From NCBI RefSeq assembly GCF_004342585.1, contig NZ_SLZQ01000002.1, forward strand, positions 406,331 to 470,330: DNA of 64,000 nucleotides, written 5' to 3'. This document shows, piece by piece, positions 1 to 9,944 of this stretch. The notes below the pieces were generated by a model that did no database searches, had not been told where the DNA came from, and saw only the letters and a program-made list of their open reading frames with translations. The stretch's first letter is position 1. Each line of letters begins with the position of its first letter. Source of the DNA: Paucimonas lemoignei. GTDB lineage: Bacteria > Pseudomonadota > Gammaproteobacteria > Burkholderiales > Burkholderiaceae_D. The translations under genes and the position numbers were made by a program.

Positions 1-1138
1 TGGCGCGTGGCAGCACGGTTTGCCCATTCTCTTCGAACAGGATGAGCTCGTTATCGTCTTTGCCGAACGTCTGGTGGCCGATGTTGCCGACCAATAGCGG
101 CACGTTCTTGCGCTGGCGCTTTGCTTCGCCATACTGGGCAAGATTTTCGGATTCGGCGGCAAATCCGACGCAATAGGGACGGTCAGCCAGCGCCGCCACC
201 GTGGCAAGAATATCCGGGTTCGGTTCGAGGCGCAGTTGCGGTGGCGTGCCGCTGGCATCCTTCTTCAGTTTTTGCTCGCTGGCGCCGACGACGCGCCAGT
301 CAGCGACGGCAGCCACGGCGACGAAGACATCCTGCGCCTTGACCTGTGCCAGCACTGCCTCATGCATCTGTTGCGCGGACTGCACGTCGAGACGGCTAAC
401 GCCGTAAGGCGTGGGCAAGGCGGTGGGACCGGCGATAAGCGTGACTTGCGCGCCGGCTTCCCGCGCAGCGCGGGCGATGGCAAATCCCATCTTGCCAGAA
501 GAGAGATTGGTGATGCCGCGCACCGGGTCGATGGGTTCGAAAGTCGGGCCAGCGGTGATCAACACGCTCTTGCCTTGCAAGAGCTTGGGCTGGAAGACGG
601 CAATCACTTCTTCCAGCAGGCTTTCCGGTTCCAGCATGCGGCCCATGCCGGTTTCACCGCAGGCTTGCGCACCGGCGTCCGGGCCGAATACCAGGATGCC
701 GTCTTCCTTCAGGCGCACGACATTGCGTTGTGTCGCCGGGTTTTGCCACATTTCGACGTTCATTGCCGGCGCCACCATCAGTGGCAAATGCGAGGGGCGC
801 GCCAGGCAAAGAGTGGAGAGCAAGTCGTCGCAGGCGCCGTGCGCCAGCTTGAAGATGAAGTCGGCGGAACAGGGGGCGATCAGGATGGCGTCGGCTTCGC
901 GAGTGAGGTCGATGTGCGCCATGTTGTTGGCGATGCGGCCATCCCATTGGTCGGTGAACACCGGCTTGCCGGTCAGCGCCTGCATGGTCACGGTGGTAAT
1001 GAAATGCGTCGCCGCATCCGTCATCGCCACCTGCACGGAAGCGCCGGCCTTGCCCAGCAGGCGAGCGAGCTCAGCTGCCTTGTAGCAGGCCACACCGCCC
1101 GACAGGCCAAGGAGAATCTTTTTACCGGCGAGTTCCAT
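1..1138 (-). CDS. coaBC: Bifunctional phosphopantothenoylcysteine decarboxylase / phosphopantothenate-cysteine ligase (3' end outside window)
   Basis: This enzyme makes 4'-phosphopantetheine for coenzyme A by joining cysteine to phosphopantothenate (CoaB) and then decarboxylating the product (CoaC). The reading frame opens with [20 protein letters not shown], the flavoprotein nucleotide-binding start of CoaC. It continues with the THF segment holding the catalytic His, the APAMNVEMW motif and the [10 protein letters not shown] flap with its Cys. The CoaB part starts near residue 190 with [20 protein letters not shown]. About 379 codons are visible and the rest lies beyond base 1. The start at 1138 is 16 bp after the lspA stop, so coaBC is probably the last visible gene of the ribF-ileS-lspA-coaBC transcription unit. 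Confidence 0.96.
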   Translation of the reverse strand, partial: MELAGKKILLGLSGGVACYKAAELARLLGKAGASVQVAMTDAATHFITTVTMQALTGKPVFTDQWDGRIANNMAHIDLTREADAILIAPCSADFIFKLAHGACDDLLSTLCLARPSHLPLMVAPAMNVEMWQNPATQRNVVRLKEDGILVFGPDAGAQACGETGMGRMLEPESLLEEVIAVFQPKLLQGKSVLITAGPTFEPIDPVRGITNLSSGKMGFAIARAAREAGAQVTLIAGPTALPTPYGVSRLDVQSAQQMHEAVLAQVKAQDVFVAVAAVADWRVVGASEQKLKKDASGTPPQLRLEPNPDILATVAALADRPYCVGFAAESENLAQYGEAKRQRKNVPLLVGNIGHQTFGKDDNELILFEENGQTVLPRA

Positions 1139-1154
1139 GCGCTTCTCCCTGAAT

Positions 1155-1655
1155 TTATTTCTTCACGCGGCGCAGTTCATCCAGCACGAACAGCACGGCG
1201 CCGATGCAAATGGCGCTATCCGCCACATTGAAAGCGGGCCAGTGCCAGTTGCCGATGTGGAAATCGAGAAAATCGATTACGTGACCGTAGGCGACGCGGT
1301 CAATCACGTTGCCGACGGCGCCGCCAAGGATCAGCGCCAGCGCCCAGCAAAACATCCGCTGGGCCGAATGACGCTTGAGCAGATACACGATGAATATCGC
1401 AGCACCGATGCCGAGAGCGGTAAATAACCAGCGCTGCCATCCGCCCTGCGCCGCAAGGAAGCTGAACGCGGCCCCCTTGTTATATACCAGCACCAGATTG
1501 AAGAAAGAGGTGACCGGCATGGATTGACCATACGAGAACAGCTTGAGGATAGTGATCTTGGTAAGCTGGTCCAGCAGCAGAACGATGACGGCAATGCCCA
1601 GCCAGGGCAGGAGAGCATTGCCGCCGCTTGCGGAAATCGCGCGATTTTTCGCCAT
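1155..1655 (-). CDS. lspA: Lipoprotein signal peptidase (signal peptidase II)
   Basis: LspA is an inner-membrane aspartyl protease that removes the signal peptide from diacylglyceryl-modified prolipoproteins such as Pal encoded at 56 kb. The 166-residue protein has four hydrophobic segments and the family signatures: [29 protein letters not shown] (first catalytic Asp) and FNVADSAI (second catalytic Asp). I chose the ATG at 1655 ([10 protein letters not shown]) rather than the longer frame upstream, because the extension runs back into the end of ileS and has no LspA character. It begins 20 bp after the ileS stop. The ileS-lspA pairing is a common arrangement in Proteobacteria. Confidence 0.96.
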   Translation of the reverse strand: MAKNRAISASGGNALLPWLGIAVIVLLLDQLTKITILKLFSYGQSMPVTSFFNLVLVYNKGAAFSFLAAQGGWQRWLFTALGIGAAIFIVYLLKRHSAQRMFCWALALILGGAVGNVIDRVAYGHVIDFLDFHIGNWHWPAFNVADSAICIGAVLFVLDELRRVKK

Positions 1656-1675
1656 ATTCTTCGTCCTTTTAAGCT

Positions 1676-4552
1676 TTAAGCAAATTTGCGCTTTTCGCCG
1701 GCGCCAAACAGATTGGCAACGCAGCGTCCGCACAGGCCAGGATGCTCTGCATGAGCACCGACGTCGGCGCGATAGTGCCAGCAGCGCTCGCACTTCTGCT
1801 GTGTCGACGGCGTGACGATCACCGCTTCCTTGGCTGCGTCCGCGACCTGCGTCACTTTTGCTTGCGAGGTGATCAAGATGAACTTGAGGTCGTCGTCGAG
1901 GCTGGAGAGCAGCTTGTACTTGTCGCCCGCAGCCTTGATCTCGATTTCGGCTTGCAGCGACGAGCCGATGCCGCCGGCCATGCGCACTTCTTCGAGCTGT
2001 TTGGTGACGTCGGCACGCAGTGAGAGCAATTGCGCATACTTGTCCAGCAACGCCGGGGCATCCGACACTGCCGGCAGTTCATGCCAGGTTTGCGTGAAGA
2101 TGGTCTCATCGCTGGCGGCATAGGCTTTCTCGCCGGCGAAGATCGGCCAGGCTTCTTCGACGGTGAAGGACAGGATCGGCGACATCAGGCGCAACAGCGA
2201 CTGGGTGATGTGCCAGATCGCGGTCTGTGCCGAGCGGCGTGCCGGCGAGGTCGTGCCACCCGTGTAGAGACGGTCCTTCAGGATATCGAGATAGAAGCCG
2301 CCGAGGTCTTCCGAGCAGTACATCTGCAGCTTGGCGACCACCGGGTGGAATTCATACGCATCGTAATGCTGGGTGATCTCGGCCTGCAGCTGCGCCATGC
2401 GGGCGATGGCGTAGCGGTCGATTTCCAGCAGTTCGGCGGTCGGCACGGCATCTTTCGCCGGATCGAAGTCGGAGGTGTTGGCCAGCAGGAAGCGCAGGGT
2501 ATTGCGGATGCGGCGGTAGCTTTCCACCACGCGCTTGAGGATCTCGTCGGAGATCGACAGCTCGCCCGAGTAATCGGTCGAGGCGACCCACAGGCGCAGG
2601 ATTTCCGCGCCCAGCGTGTCGGAAACCTTCTGCGGTGCCACCACGTTACCCTTGGACTTGGACATTTTCTTGCCTTCACCATCGACCACGAAGCCGTGCG
2701 TCAGCAGTGCCTTGTAAGGCGGCTGACCGTCGATCATGGAGGCAGTCAGCAGCGACGAGTGGAACCAGCCGCGATGCTGGTCCGAGCCTTCCAGGTAGAG
2801 ATCGGCTGGGAATTGCAGCTGGTCTTTATGCGAGCCGCGCAGGACGGTGTAGTGCGTGGTGCCGGAATCGAACCAGACGTCCAGCGTGTCCTGGTTCTTG
2901 ACATAGCTGGCGGCGTCGGCGCCGAGCAGTTCAGCCGGATCGAGCGCCTGCCAGGCTTCGATGCCGTGCTGCTCGATGCGCTTGGCGACTTCTTCCAGTA
3001 ACTCGGGCGTGCGCGGATGCAGTTCGCCGCTTTCCTTGTGCACGAAGAAGGCCATCGGCACGCCCCACTGGCGCTGGCGCGACAAGGTCCAGTCGGGACG
3101 GTTGGCGATCATGCCGTGCAGGCGCGCCTTGCCCCAGCCTGGATAAAATGCGGTTTTCTCGATGCCGGCCAGCGCGGTTTCACGCAGGGTCGCGCCGCCA
3201 CTCTTGGGCTTCACATCCATGCCGGCGAACCATTGCGAGGTGGCGCGGTAGATGATCGGCGTTTTATGACGCCAGCAGTGCATATAGCTGTGGTCGAACA
3301 TCACCAGCTTGAACAGCGAGCCGACTTCTTCCAGCTTGCCGCAGATTGGTTTCGATGCTTCCCAGATCGTCATGCCGGCAAAGAAGGGCAGCCAGGAGGC
3401 GTATTTGCCGTCGCCCATGACAGGTTTGAGGATATCGTCATCCTTCATGCCGTGCGCCTTGCACGAGTTGAAGTCGTCCACGCCGTAGGCGGGCGCGGAG
3501 TGGACGATGCCGGTGCCGGTGTCGAGCGTGACGTAGTCGCTAAGGTATACCGGCGAGAAACGCTTGTAACCGGCGTCGGCATCCGCAAAGGGGTGCTTGA
3601 AATTGACGAGCGACAGCGCCTCGCCCTTGGCGGTGGCGATGACATTGCCTTGCAGCCCATAGCGCTGCAGGCATTGCTCGACCAGGTCCTGCGCCAGGAT
3701 CAGCAACTGCGCCTCGCCATTACGCTCGACCTGCACCAGCGCATACGTGAATTCCGGGTGCATGTTGAGCGCCTGGTTGGCGGGGATGGTCCACGGCGTG
3801 GTGGTCCAGATGATGGCGTAGCCTTTATCGGTCGGCAGCTTGTCGAGGCCAAAGGCCTGGGCGACCTTCTCCGGCTCGGCAAAGGGGAAGCCGACATCGA
3901 TGGCCGGGTCGCGCTTGTCCTGGTATTCGACTTCCGCCTCGGCCAGCGCCGAGCCGCAATCGAAGCACCAGTTCACCGGTTTCAGGCCGCGGTACACATA
4001 ACCTTTTTCCATGATGGCGCCGAGCGCGCGCAATTCATCGGCTTCGTTACCGTGTGCCATGGTCAGGTAAGGATTGTCCCACTCGCCCAGCACGCCCAGG
4101 CGGATGAAATCCTGCTTCTGGCGCGCGATCTGCTCGGTGGCATAGGCACGAGACTTGGCCTGCACTTCGGCGGTGGGCAAACCCTTGCCGTACTGCTTTT
4201 CGATCTGGATTTCGATCGGCATGCCATGGCAATCCCAGCCCGGCACATATTGCGCGTCGAAGCCGGCCATGTTGCGGGCCTTGACGATCATGTCCTTCAG
4301 GATCTTGTTGACGGCGTGGCCGATGTGGATATCGCCATTGGCATACGGTGGACCATCATGCAGGATGAACTTCGGGCGGCCCTTGGCAGCCTTGCGGATG
4401 CGCTCGTAGATTTTTTTCTCTTGCCATTGCTTGACCCATTGCGGCTCGCGCTTGGCGAGGTCGCCGCGCATGGGGAAGGCGGTCTCGGTCATGTTGACCG
4501 GGTATTTGCTTTGCGGCTTGGCAGCCGGCTTGTTCGGTTTATTGTCGGACAT
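1676..4552 (-). CDS. ileS: Isoleucyl-tRNA synthetase
   Basis: This class Ia aminoacyl-tRNA synthetase charges tRNA-Ile and edits misactivated valine. The 958-residue length is normal for the bacterial enzyme. The HIGH signature is at residues 76-79 ([15 protein letters not shown]) and the KMSKS loop is at 629-633. The editing-domain [12 protein letters not shown] motif and the WFDSGTTH region lie between them. The C-terminus carries the zinc-binding CERCWHYR and CGRC motifs of the bacterial tRNA-binding end. It lies between ribF (86 bp upstream) and lspA (20 bp downstream) on the same strand. Confidence 0.98.
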   Translation of the reverse strand: MSDNKPNKPAAKPQSKYPVNMTETAFPMRGDLAKREPQWVKQWQEKKIYERIRKAAKGRPKFILHDGPPYANGDIHIGHAVNKILKDMIVKARNMAGFDAQYVPGWDCHGMPIEIQIEKQYGKGLPTAEVQAKSRAYATEQIARQKQDFIRLGVLGEWDNPYLTMAHGNEADELRALGAIMEKGYVYRGLKPVNWCFDCGSALAEAEVEYQDKRDPAIDVGFPFAEPEKVAQAFGLDKLPTDKGYAIIWTTTPWTIPANQALNMHPEFTYALVQVERNGEAQLLILAQDLVEQCLQRYGLQGNVIATAKGEALSLVNFKHPFADADAGYKRFSPVYLSDYVTLDTGTGIVHSAPAYGVDDFNSCKAHGMKDDDILKPVMGDGKYASWLPFFAGMTIWEASKPICGKLEEVGSLFKLVMFDHSYMHCWRHKTPIIYRATSQWFAGMDVKPKSGGATLRETALAGIEKTAFYPGWGKARLHGMIANRPDWTLSRQRQWGVPMAFFVHKESGELHPRTPELLEEVAKRIEQHGIEAWQALDPAELLGADAASYVKNQDTLDVWFDSGTTHYTVLRGSHKDQLQFPADLYLEGSDQHRGWFHSSLLTASMIDGQPPYKALLTHGFVVDGEGKKMSKSKGNVVAPQKVSDTLGAEILRLWVASTDYSGELSISDEILKRVVESYRRIRNTLRFLLANTSDFDPAKDAVPTAELLEIDRYAIARMAQLQAEITQHYDAYEFHPVVAKLQMYCSEDLGGFYLDILKDRLYTGGTTSPARRSAQTAIWHITQSLLRLMSPILSFTVEEAWPIFAGEKAYAASDETIFTQTWHELPAVSDAPALLDKYAQLLSLRADVTKQLEEVRMAGGIGSSLQAEIEIKAAGDKYKLLSSLDDDLKFILITSQAKVTQVADAAKEAVIVTPSTQQKCERCWHYRADVGAHAEHPGLCGRCVANLFGAGEKRKFA

Positions 4553-4638
4553 ATCGTCTTTTCACTGAAATCCCAAATTCTTTGCATGGTCTGATGATTA
4601 CTGCATCAAACCGCCTCGGTAAATTACGCTGCCGAAGC

Positions 4639-5616
4639 TCAAATTCGATCGGTGGCCGATACCGCCATCATGCCGGTCTGGCGAAAGTAGGTACGCGCAT
4701 TCTCAACATCGCGCATGATCGCCGCTGTCAGAGTCGGCAAGTCATCGTATTTTTCCTCGTCGCGCAGCTTCTTGAGGAATTCAACTTTTACCACCTTGCC
4801 GTAGCAATCGCCGGCATAGTCGAGCACGTGTGCTTCCAGCAGCACGCGGCCGCTATCATCCACAGTGGGCCGCACGCCAAGGCTGGCGACTGCCGGCAGA
4901 GGCTGAGCTTCAAGTCCATGCACCTGCACGACAAATATGCCGGTGAGGGCAGGGTTGCGATGGCCAATGCGCAGGTTCAGGGTCGGGAAGCCAAGATCGC
5001 GGCCAAGTTTCTGGCCATGAACGACATGTCCGGAAATTGTGTAGGCATGTCCCAGCAACTGCGCTGTTCTGTTGAAGTCGCCCGCAGCCAGCGCGGTACG
5101 GACGGCAGAAGAGGAAATGCGCACTTCGTCGTGCGTCACTGCCGGCAGCAATTCGACCTCAAAGCCATAGTGCCGTCCCGCCGCAACCAGATGGTCGACT
5201 GACCCGGCACGTTTGGCGCCGAAACAGAAATCTTCGCCGACCATGAGCCACTTCACATGCAATCCTTGCACCAGGATTTTTTCGATGAATTCATCAGGGG
5301 CCAACGAAGCAAACTGGGCATTGAAGTGTTCAACGATGACGCGGTCCACATCCTGGGCGGCAAGCGACTGCAACTTGTCACGCAGGCTGGCGATGCGGGC
5401 GGGGGCCTGCACGGCGCCGCCAGTCCGTTGCGCGAAAAATTCCCGCGGATGAGGTTCAAATGTCATCACCGCGGCATCCAGCCCCAGGCGATCGGCGGCA
5501 TCGCGCAAGTGAGCCAGCAGAGTCTGGTGGCCGCGATGAACGCCGTCGAAGTTGCCGATCGTGAGCGCACAGGGCGCACGCGATGCGGCATTGGGAAGTC
5601 CGCGAAATACTCTCAT
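4639..5616 (-). CDS. ribF: Bifunctional riboflavin kinase / FAD synthetase
   Basis: RibF converts riboflavin to FMN and then FAD. The N-terminal adenylyltransferase domain shows TIGNFDGVHRGHQ near residue 20, with the HxGH-type nucleotide-binding site. It continues with VMTFEPHPREFF and the VGEDFCFGAKRAG region. The C-terminal kinase domain has ISGHVVHGQKLGRDLGFPT (the G-x-PTAN-like site, here FPTLN). I chose the ATG at 5616 (MRVFRGLPN), giving 325 residues. An ATG nine codons further upstream at 5643 is possible, but the added residues do not look like the family N-terminus. It leads the ribF-ileS-lspA-coaBC run, and no FMN riboswitch was seen upstream. Confidence 0.95.
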   Translation of the reverse strand: MRVFRGLPNAASRAPCALTIGNFDGVHRGHQTLLAHLRDAADRLGLDAAVMTFEPHPREFFAQRTGGAVQAPARIASLRDKLQSLAAQDVDRVIVEHFNAQFASLAPDEFIEKILVQGLHVKWLMVGEDFCFGAKRAGSVDHLVAAGRHYGFEVELLPAVTHDEVRISSSAVRTALAAGDFNRTAQLLGHAYTISGHVVHGQKLGRDLGFPTLNLRIGHRNPALTGIFVVQVHGLEAQPLPAVASLGVRPTVDDSGRVLLEAHVLDYAGDCYGKVVKVEFLKKLRDEEKYDDLPTLTAAIMRDVENARTYFRQTGMMAVSATDRI

Positions 5617-5660
5617 CAAGCTAAAAATTGAAAAATGCCGCAAAACCTTGAATTATAAAT

Positions 5661-5687
5661 CTTTTCCATAGGTTCTCGATGGAAAAG
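5661..5687. repeat. 9-bp perfect inverted repeat between ribF and rsmE
   Basis: CTTTTCCAT (5661-5669) and ATGGAAAAG (5679-5687) are exact reverse complements separated by 9 bases. The repeat lies between the end of rsmE and the start of ribF. On the minus strand, a TATAAT at 5657-5652 lies just downstream of the repeat, so the arms cover the expected -35 region of a ribF promoter. It could be an operator, or a weak terminator for rsmE. There is no long T-run on either side. Confidence 0.5.
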
Positions 5688-5724
5688 GCGCAATGTTGGC
5701 CAGGCAATGCCGATTGCTAGGTTG

Positions 5725-6450
5725 CTACATTCCTCCCCATAGCGCATTCAGCGCTGCCAGCGCCGCCATGCCGGCCGTTTCCGTGCGCAGTACGCGTGCG
5801 CCCATGGATAAGGCAATGGCGCCGCGCTCGAGTGCGGCATTTTCCTCCTTTTCGGAGAAGCCGCCTTCCGGGCCGATCATCAATGTGAGTGCCTGCGGCT
5901 GGTTCTGTCGTGCCCAATCCGTCAAACTCAGATCGGCGCGAGGACTCAGCAGGATGCGTGGCTGATCGGGCGACTTGGCGATCCAGCTTGAAAAATCCGC
6001 GATATCGGCGATGCCGGGAACGCGGTTGCGACCGCATTGCTCGGCGGCGGCGATAGCGATGCCTTGCCAGTGCTGCATCTTTTTCTGCGCGCGATCGCCG
6101 GCCAGGCGCACCACGCAACGCTGCGCGGCGAGCGGTTGCACGGAAGCGGCGCCCAGTTCCACCGCTTTTTCTATGATCCAGTCCATTTTGGCGCCTTCCG
6201 ACAAGGCCTGGGCAAGCGTGATCGGCATAGCCAGTTCCGCCCCGCGATCGGAAAAAGCGGTAATTCTTGCCGTGGCACGGCGCTTTTCGATGGTTTCCAG
6301 GGTTGCGGCATATTCCCCGCCTTCTCCGTTAAAGAGAACGATAGGCGCGCCAGCATCGAGGCGCAAGACATGAGCATGATGTGCCACCGTTTCCGGCAAG
6401 CTCACGGCTTGTCCAATGGCTAAAGGTTGTGGGCAAAAAAAACGCGGCAT
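5725..6450 (-). CDS. rsmE: 16S rRNA (uracil-1498-N3)-methyltransferase
   Basis: RsmE is a SPOUT-fold methyltransferase that makes m3U1498 in the 30S decoding region, using S-adenosylmethionine. The 241-residue protein begins MPRFFCPQ and has the N-terminal PUA-like part (HHAHVLRLDAG, VLFNGEGGEY). The C-terminal knotted domain carries LMIGPEGGFSEKEE and LGARVLRTETA-like text (here MGARVLRTETAGMAAL), which form the SAM pocket. It is transcribed divergently from transketolase across a 245-bp gap. Both start and length fit the family. Confidence 0.96.
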   Translation of the reverse strand: MPRFFCPQPLAIGQAVSLPETVAHHAHVLRLDAGAPIVLFNGEGGEYAATLETIEKRRATARITAFSDRGAELAMPITLAQALSEGAKMDWIIEKAVELGAASVQPLAAQRCVVRLAGDRAQKKMQHWQGIAIAAAEQCGRNRVPGIADIADFSSWIAKSPDQPRILLSPRADLSLTDWARQNQPQALTLMIGPEGGFSEKEENAALERGAIALSMGARVLRTETAGMAALAALNALWGGM

Positions 6451-6695
6451 GGCAGGGCAAGACTTTTATGTTGTAAATGGAATGTTCTGACTTGTGCTTA
6501 TAAAAAAGTCAAGCTCACGTTTTCGAACAGTGGCAATATGTTTCCGACATTAATGATTTGGATCGTATCCCAAAATGAATGACGAAGAGCAGGCTCTGGT
6601 AAAATACTGGGCTTTGCTTCCGTGCAAACCGCAAAGCAAGTCAGTTTACTAGCTGAAGCAGCGTACTCTTTTCAATTTAGCAAAGTTTCTTCGTT

Positions 6696-8693
6696 ATGAC
6701 CGCCTCGCTCCCCACTTCAAAGATGGCCAATGCAATCCGCGCATTGGCAATGGATGCCGTTCAAAAAGCCAATTCCGGGCACCCCGGCATGCCGATGGGG
6801 ATGGCGGAAATCGCCGTTGCGCTGTGGTCCAAGCATTATCGCCACAATCCGGCAAACCCGGGCTGGAGCAACCGTGACCGTTTCGTCGTGTCCAACGGCC
6901 ATGGCTCGATGCTGCACTACGCCTTGCTGCATCTCTCCGGTTACGACCTGTCGATGGACGAGATCAAGAACTTCCGCCAGTTGCACTCCAAGACCCCGGG
7001 CCACCCGGAAGTGCACATCACGCCAGGCATCGAGACCACCACTGGTCCGCTCGGCCAGGGCATTACCAATGCCGTCGGCATGGCGCTGGCGGAAAAGCTG
7101 CTGGCCGCCGAATTCAACCAGCCTGGCTTCAATGTTGTCGATCACCACACCTACGTCTTCGTCGGCGACGGTTGCCTGATGGAAGGCATTTCGCACGAAG
7201 CCTGCTCGCTGGCCGGCACGCTGCGCCTGAACAAGCTGGTCGTGCTGTATGACGATAACGGCATCTCGATTGACGGCCATGTCACCGGCTGGTTCCAGGA
7301 CGATACGCCGAAGCGGTTTGAATCCTATAACTGGAACGTCATCCCGAATGTCGATGGCCACGATGTTGCTGCCGTCGAGGCTGCCATCGCGCAGGCGCGC
7401 GGCTCCGACAAGCCGACGCTGATCTGCTGCAAGACCGTCATCGGCAAGGGCGCGCCCAACATGCAAGGCACCGACAAGGTGCATGGCGCGGCACTCGGTG
7501 ACAAGGAAATCGCCGCTACCCGCGAAGCGCTGGGCTGGCCGCATGCGCCGTTTGAAATTCCGGCTGACGTGTACGCCGCCTGGGATGCCAAGTCCATCGG
7601 CGCCGAGCGCGAAGGAGAATGGAATTCACTGTTCAAGGCTTATGCAGAGCGCCACCCGCAACTGGCCGCTGAACTGTCGCGCCGCCTGAAGGGCGAACTG
7701 CCGGCCAACTTCCAGCAGACCGTCGACAACTACATCGCCGCTTGCCTGGAAAAGAAGGAAACCATCGCCACCCGCAAGGCCAGCCAGAACGCCATCCAGG
7801 CATTCGCACCGGTGCTGCCGGAATTCCTCGGCGGCTCGGCCGATCTGACCGGCTCCAACCTGACTAACTGGAAGGAATGCGTCGCCGTGCGTGCCGACCA
7901 GGCCGGCAACCATATCAACTACGGTGTGCGCGAATTCGGCATGAGCGCGGTGATGAACGGTATTGCCCTGCACGGTGGTTACATCCCGTTCGGCGCCACC
8001 TTCCTGACTTTCTCGGATTACAGCCGCAATGCCTTGCGCATGGCGGCGCTGATGAAGACTCGCTCGATTTTCGTGTTCACCCACGATTCGATCGGCCTGG
8101 GCGAAGACGGCCCGACTCACCAGTCGGTGGAGCATGTTTCCAGCCTGCGCCTGATTCCGAACCTGGACAACTGGCGTCCGTGCGACACGGTCGAGTCGGC
8201 CGTGGCATGGGCATCCGCCGTCGAGCGCAAGGATGGCCCGAGCACCCTGATTTTCTCGCGCCAGAACCTGCCGTACCAGGAACGCACTGCTGCTCAGGTT
8301 GCCGACATCAAGCGCGGCGGTTACGTGCTGAAGGATGCGCCGAATGCCAAGGCGATCCTGATTGCCACCGGTTCCGAAATCGAACTGGCCGTGAAAGCTG
8401 CCGATGAGCTGGCGCAGCAAGGCGTGCCGGTGCGCGTGGTGTCGATGCCATCGACCGATGTGTTCGATCGCCAGGATGCTGCCTATAAGGCGAGCGTCTT
8501 GACCAAGGGCGTGCCGCGCGTGGCCATCGAGGCCGGCGTGACCAGTTTCTGGTACAAGTACGTTGGTCTCGAAGGCGCGGTGATCGGCATCGATACCTTC
8601 GGCGAATCCGCGCCGGCTGGCGTATTGTTCAAGCATTTCGGCTTCACGACCGAGAACGTCGTGGCTGCGGTAAAGCGGGTAACTGCACAGTAA
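6696..8693 (+). CDS. tkt: Transketolase
   Basis: This thiamine-diphosphate enzyme transfers two-carbon units between sugar phosphates in the non-oxidative pentose phosphate pathway. The 665-residue protein carries the expected motifs: [12 protein letters not shown] near the start, [12 protein letters not shown], and the ThDP/Mg motif [13 protein letters not shown] followed by [14 protein letters not shown]. In the pyrimidine domain it has [15 protein letters not shown] text ([11 protein letters not shown]) and the [14 protein letters not shown] signature. No clear Shine-Dalgarno sequence precedes the ATG. The 245-bp upstream gap contains a TAAAAT at 6599-6604 and a short GCTTTGC/GCAAAGC inverted repeat at 6611-6637, which may be regulatory. 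GAPDH follows after 61 bp on the same strand, a sugar-phosphate pairing common in this group. Confidence 0.98.
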   Translation: MTASLPTSKMANAIRALAMDAVQKANSGHPGMPMGMAEIAVALWSKHYRHNPANPGWSNRDRFVVSNGHGSMLHYALLHLSGYDLSMDEIKNFRQLHSKTPGHPEVHITPGIETTTGPLGQGITNAVGMALAEKLLAAEFNQPGFNVVDHHTYVFVGDGCLMEGISHEACSLAGTLRLNKLVVLYDDNGISIDGHVTGWFQDDTPKRFESYNWNVIPNVDGHDVAAVEAAIAQARGSDKPTLICCKTVIGKGAPNMQGTDKVHGAALGDKEIAATREALGWPHAPFEIPADVYAAWDAKSIGAEREGEWNSLFKAYAERHPQLAAELSRRLKGELPANFQQTVDNYIAACLEKKETIATRKASQNAIQAFAPVLPEFLGGSADLTGSNLTNWKECVAVRADQAGNHINYGVREFGMSAVMNGIALHGGYIPFGATFLTFSDYSRNALRMAALMKTRSIFVFTHDSIGLGEDGPTHQSVEHVSSLRLIPNLDNWRPCDTVESAVAWASAVERKDGPSTLIFSRQNLPYQERTAAQVADIKRGGYVLKDAPNAKAILIATGSEIELAVKAADELAQQGVPVRVVSMPSTDVFDRQDAAYKASVLTKGVPRVAIEAGVTSFWYKYVGLEGAVIGIDTFGESAPAGVLFKHFGFTTENVVAAVKRVTAQ

Positions 8694-8754
8694 GGACTGC
8701 AAGAGCAAGAATCCACAGGGAAGATTTCAGCTTATTTACGTTCAGGAGAAAACC

Positions 8755-9765
8755 ATGACTATTCGCGTCGCAATCAACGGCTACGGCCGTATCGGCCGCA
8801 ACGTCCTTCGCGCATTCTACGAAGGCGGCAAGAAGCAAGATATCCAGATCGTTGCCATCAACGACCTGGGCAATGCGCAATCGAACGCGCACCTGACCCG
8901 TTACGACACCGCGCACGGCAAATTCCCGGGCACCGTGGAGGTCGACGGCGATTTCATGATCGTCAACGGCGACAAGATCCGCGTGTTCGCGCAGCGTAAC
9001 CCTGCTGAAATTCCGTGGGGCGAGCTGAATGTCGACGTCGTGCTGGAGTGCACCGGCTTCTTCACCACCAAGGAAAAGGCTTCGGCACACCTGAAGGGCG
9101 GCGCCAAGAAAGTCATCATCTCCGCTCCGGGCGGCAAGGATGTCGACGCCACCATCGTTTTCGGCGTCAACCAGAACGTCCTGAAATCGACCGACACTGT
9201 CATCTCCAACGCTTCCTGCACCACCAACTGCCTGGCCCCGCTGGTCAAGCCGCTGCATGAAAAGATCGGCCTGGAAACCGGCCTGATGACCACCGTGCAT
9301 GCCTACACCAACGATCAGGTGCTGACCGACGTGATGCACGAAGATCTGCGCCGCGCCCGTTCGGCTACCCAGTCGATGATCCCGACCAAGACTGGCGCTG
9401 CTGCCGCTGTCGGCCTGGTGCTGCCGGAACTGAACGGCAAGCTGGACGGTTTCGCGATTCGCGTGCCGACCATCAATGTGTCGATCGTTGACCTGTCCTT
9501 CATCGCCAAGCGCGACACCACCGTTGATGAAGTCAACGCCATCATGAAGGAAGCTTCGGAAGGCGCCCTGAAAGGCATCCTGACCTACCAGACCGAGCAA
9601 CTGGTATCGGTTGACTTCAATCACAACCCGGCTTCGAGCAACTTCGACGCCACCCTGACCAAGGTGTCGGGCCGCCTGGTGAAGGTCTCGTCCTGGTACG
9701 ACAACGAGTGGGGTTTCTCCAACCGCATGCTGGACACCACCGTTGCACTGATGTCGGCAAAATAA
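8755..9765 (+). CDS. gap: Glyceraldehyde-3-phosphate dehydrogenase, type I
   Basis: This enzyme oxidises glyceraldehyde-3-phosphate to 1,3-bisphosphoglycerate with NAD. The 336-residue protein begins with the Rossmann motif [15 protein letters not shown] and holds the active-site Cys155 in [12 protein letters not shown]. The catalytic His follows in [10 protein letters not shown], and the [16 protein letters not shown] end is present as [13 protein letters not shown] good Shine-Dalgarno (CAGGAG) lies about 7 bp before the ATG. It follows tkt on the same strand and ends at a strong intrinsic terminator, so tkt-gap is likely one operon. It could serve glycolysis or gluconeogenesis. Confidence 0.98.
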   Translation: MTIRVAINGYGRIGRNVLRAFYEGGKKQDIQIVAINDLGNAQSNAHLTRYDTAHGKFPGTVEVDGDFMIVNGDKIRVFAQRNPAEIPWGELNVDVVLECTGFFTTKEKASAHLKGGAKKVIISAPGGKDVDATIVFGVNQNVLKSTDTVISNASCTTNCLAPLVKPLHEKIGLETGLMTTVHAYTNDQVLTDVMHEDLRRARSATQSMIPTKTGAAAAVGLVLPELNGKLDGFAIRVPTINVSIVDLSFIAKRDTTVDEVNAIMKEASEGALKGILTYQTEQLVSVDFNHNPASSNFDATLTKVSGRLVKVSSWYDNEWGFSNRMLDTTVALMSAK

Positions 9766-9783
9766 TTCCTGATCGATTCAGGC

Positions 9784-9814
9784 AAAAGCGCTCCAAACCG
9801 GAGCGCTTTTTTTT
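9784..9814 (+). terminator. Intrinsic terminator of tkt-gap
   Basis: An 11-bp perfect stem (AAAAGCGCTCC at 9784-9794 with GGAGCGCTTTT at 9800-9810) closes a 5-base loop. It runs into eight consecutive T, starting 18 bp after the gap stop codon. Confidence 0.93.
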
Positions 9815-9888
9815 CGGGTATTGAATTCCGGTACGTGACGTTCCAGAGTTGCGTCGGCCATGAATTGACACAACGCGCAGGGCATTGC

Positions 9889-9944
9889 GGCTAGCACAAC
9901 CAAGCTAGCTCAATGAGGCTAATACAACCAGGCTAATACATCGA
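9889..9944. repeat. Four imperfect 14-bp tandem repeats at the 3' end of recQ
   Basis: Units start at 9889, 9903, 9917 and 9931 with an exact 14-bp period. The last two are GGCTAATACAACCA and GGCTAATACATCGA; the first two are diverged (GGCTAGCACAACCA, AGCTAGCTCAATGA). The final unit overlaps the last codons and stop of the minus-strand recQ gene, so copy-number change could alter the RecQ C-terminus. Confidence 0.7.

Noticed and set aside
3017..4594. Long open frame (525 codons) on the plus strand opposite ileS
   Set aside because: It is antisense to the conserved ileS gene and lacks any recognisable domain. GC-rich third positions of the real gene keep the opposite frame open.
6611..6637. 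GCTTTGC/GCAAAGC inverted repeat upstream of tkt as an operator
   Set aside because: Seven base pairs with a 13-base spacer are too short to claim. It is mentioned only as context for tkt.
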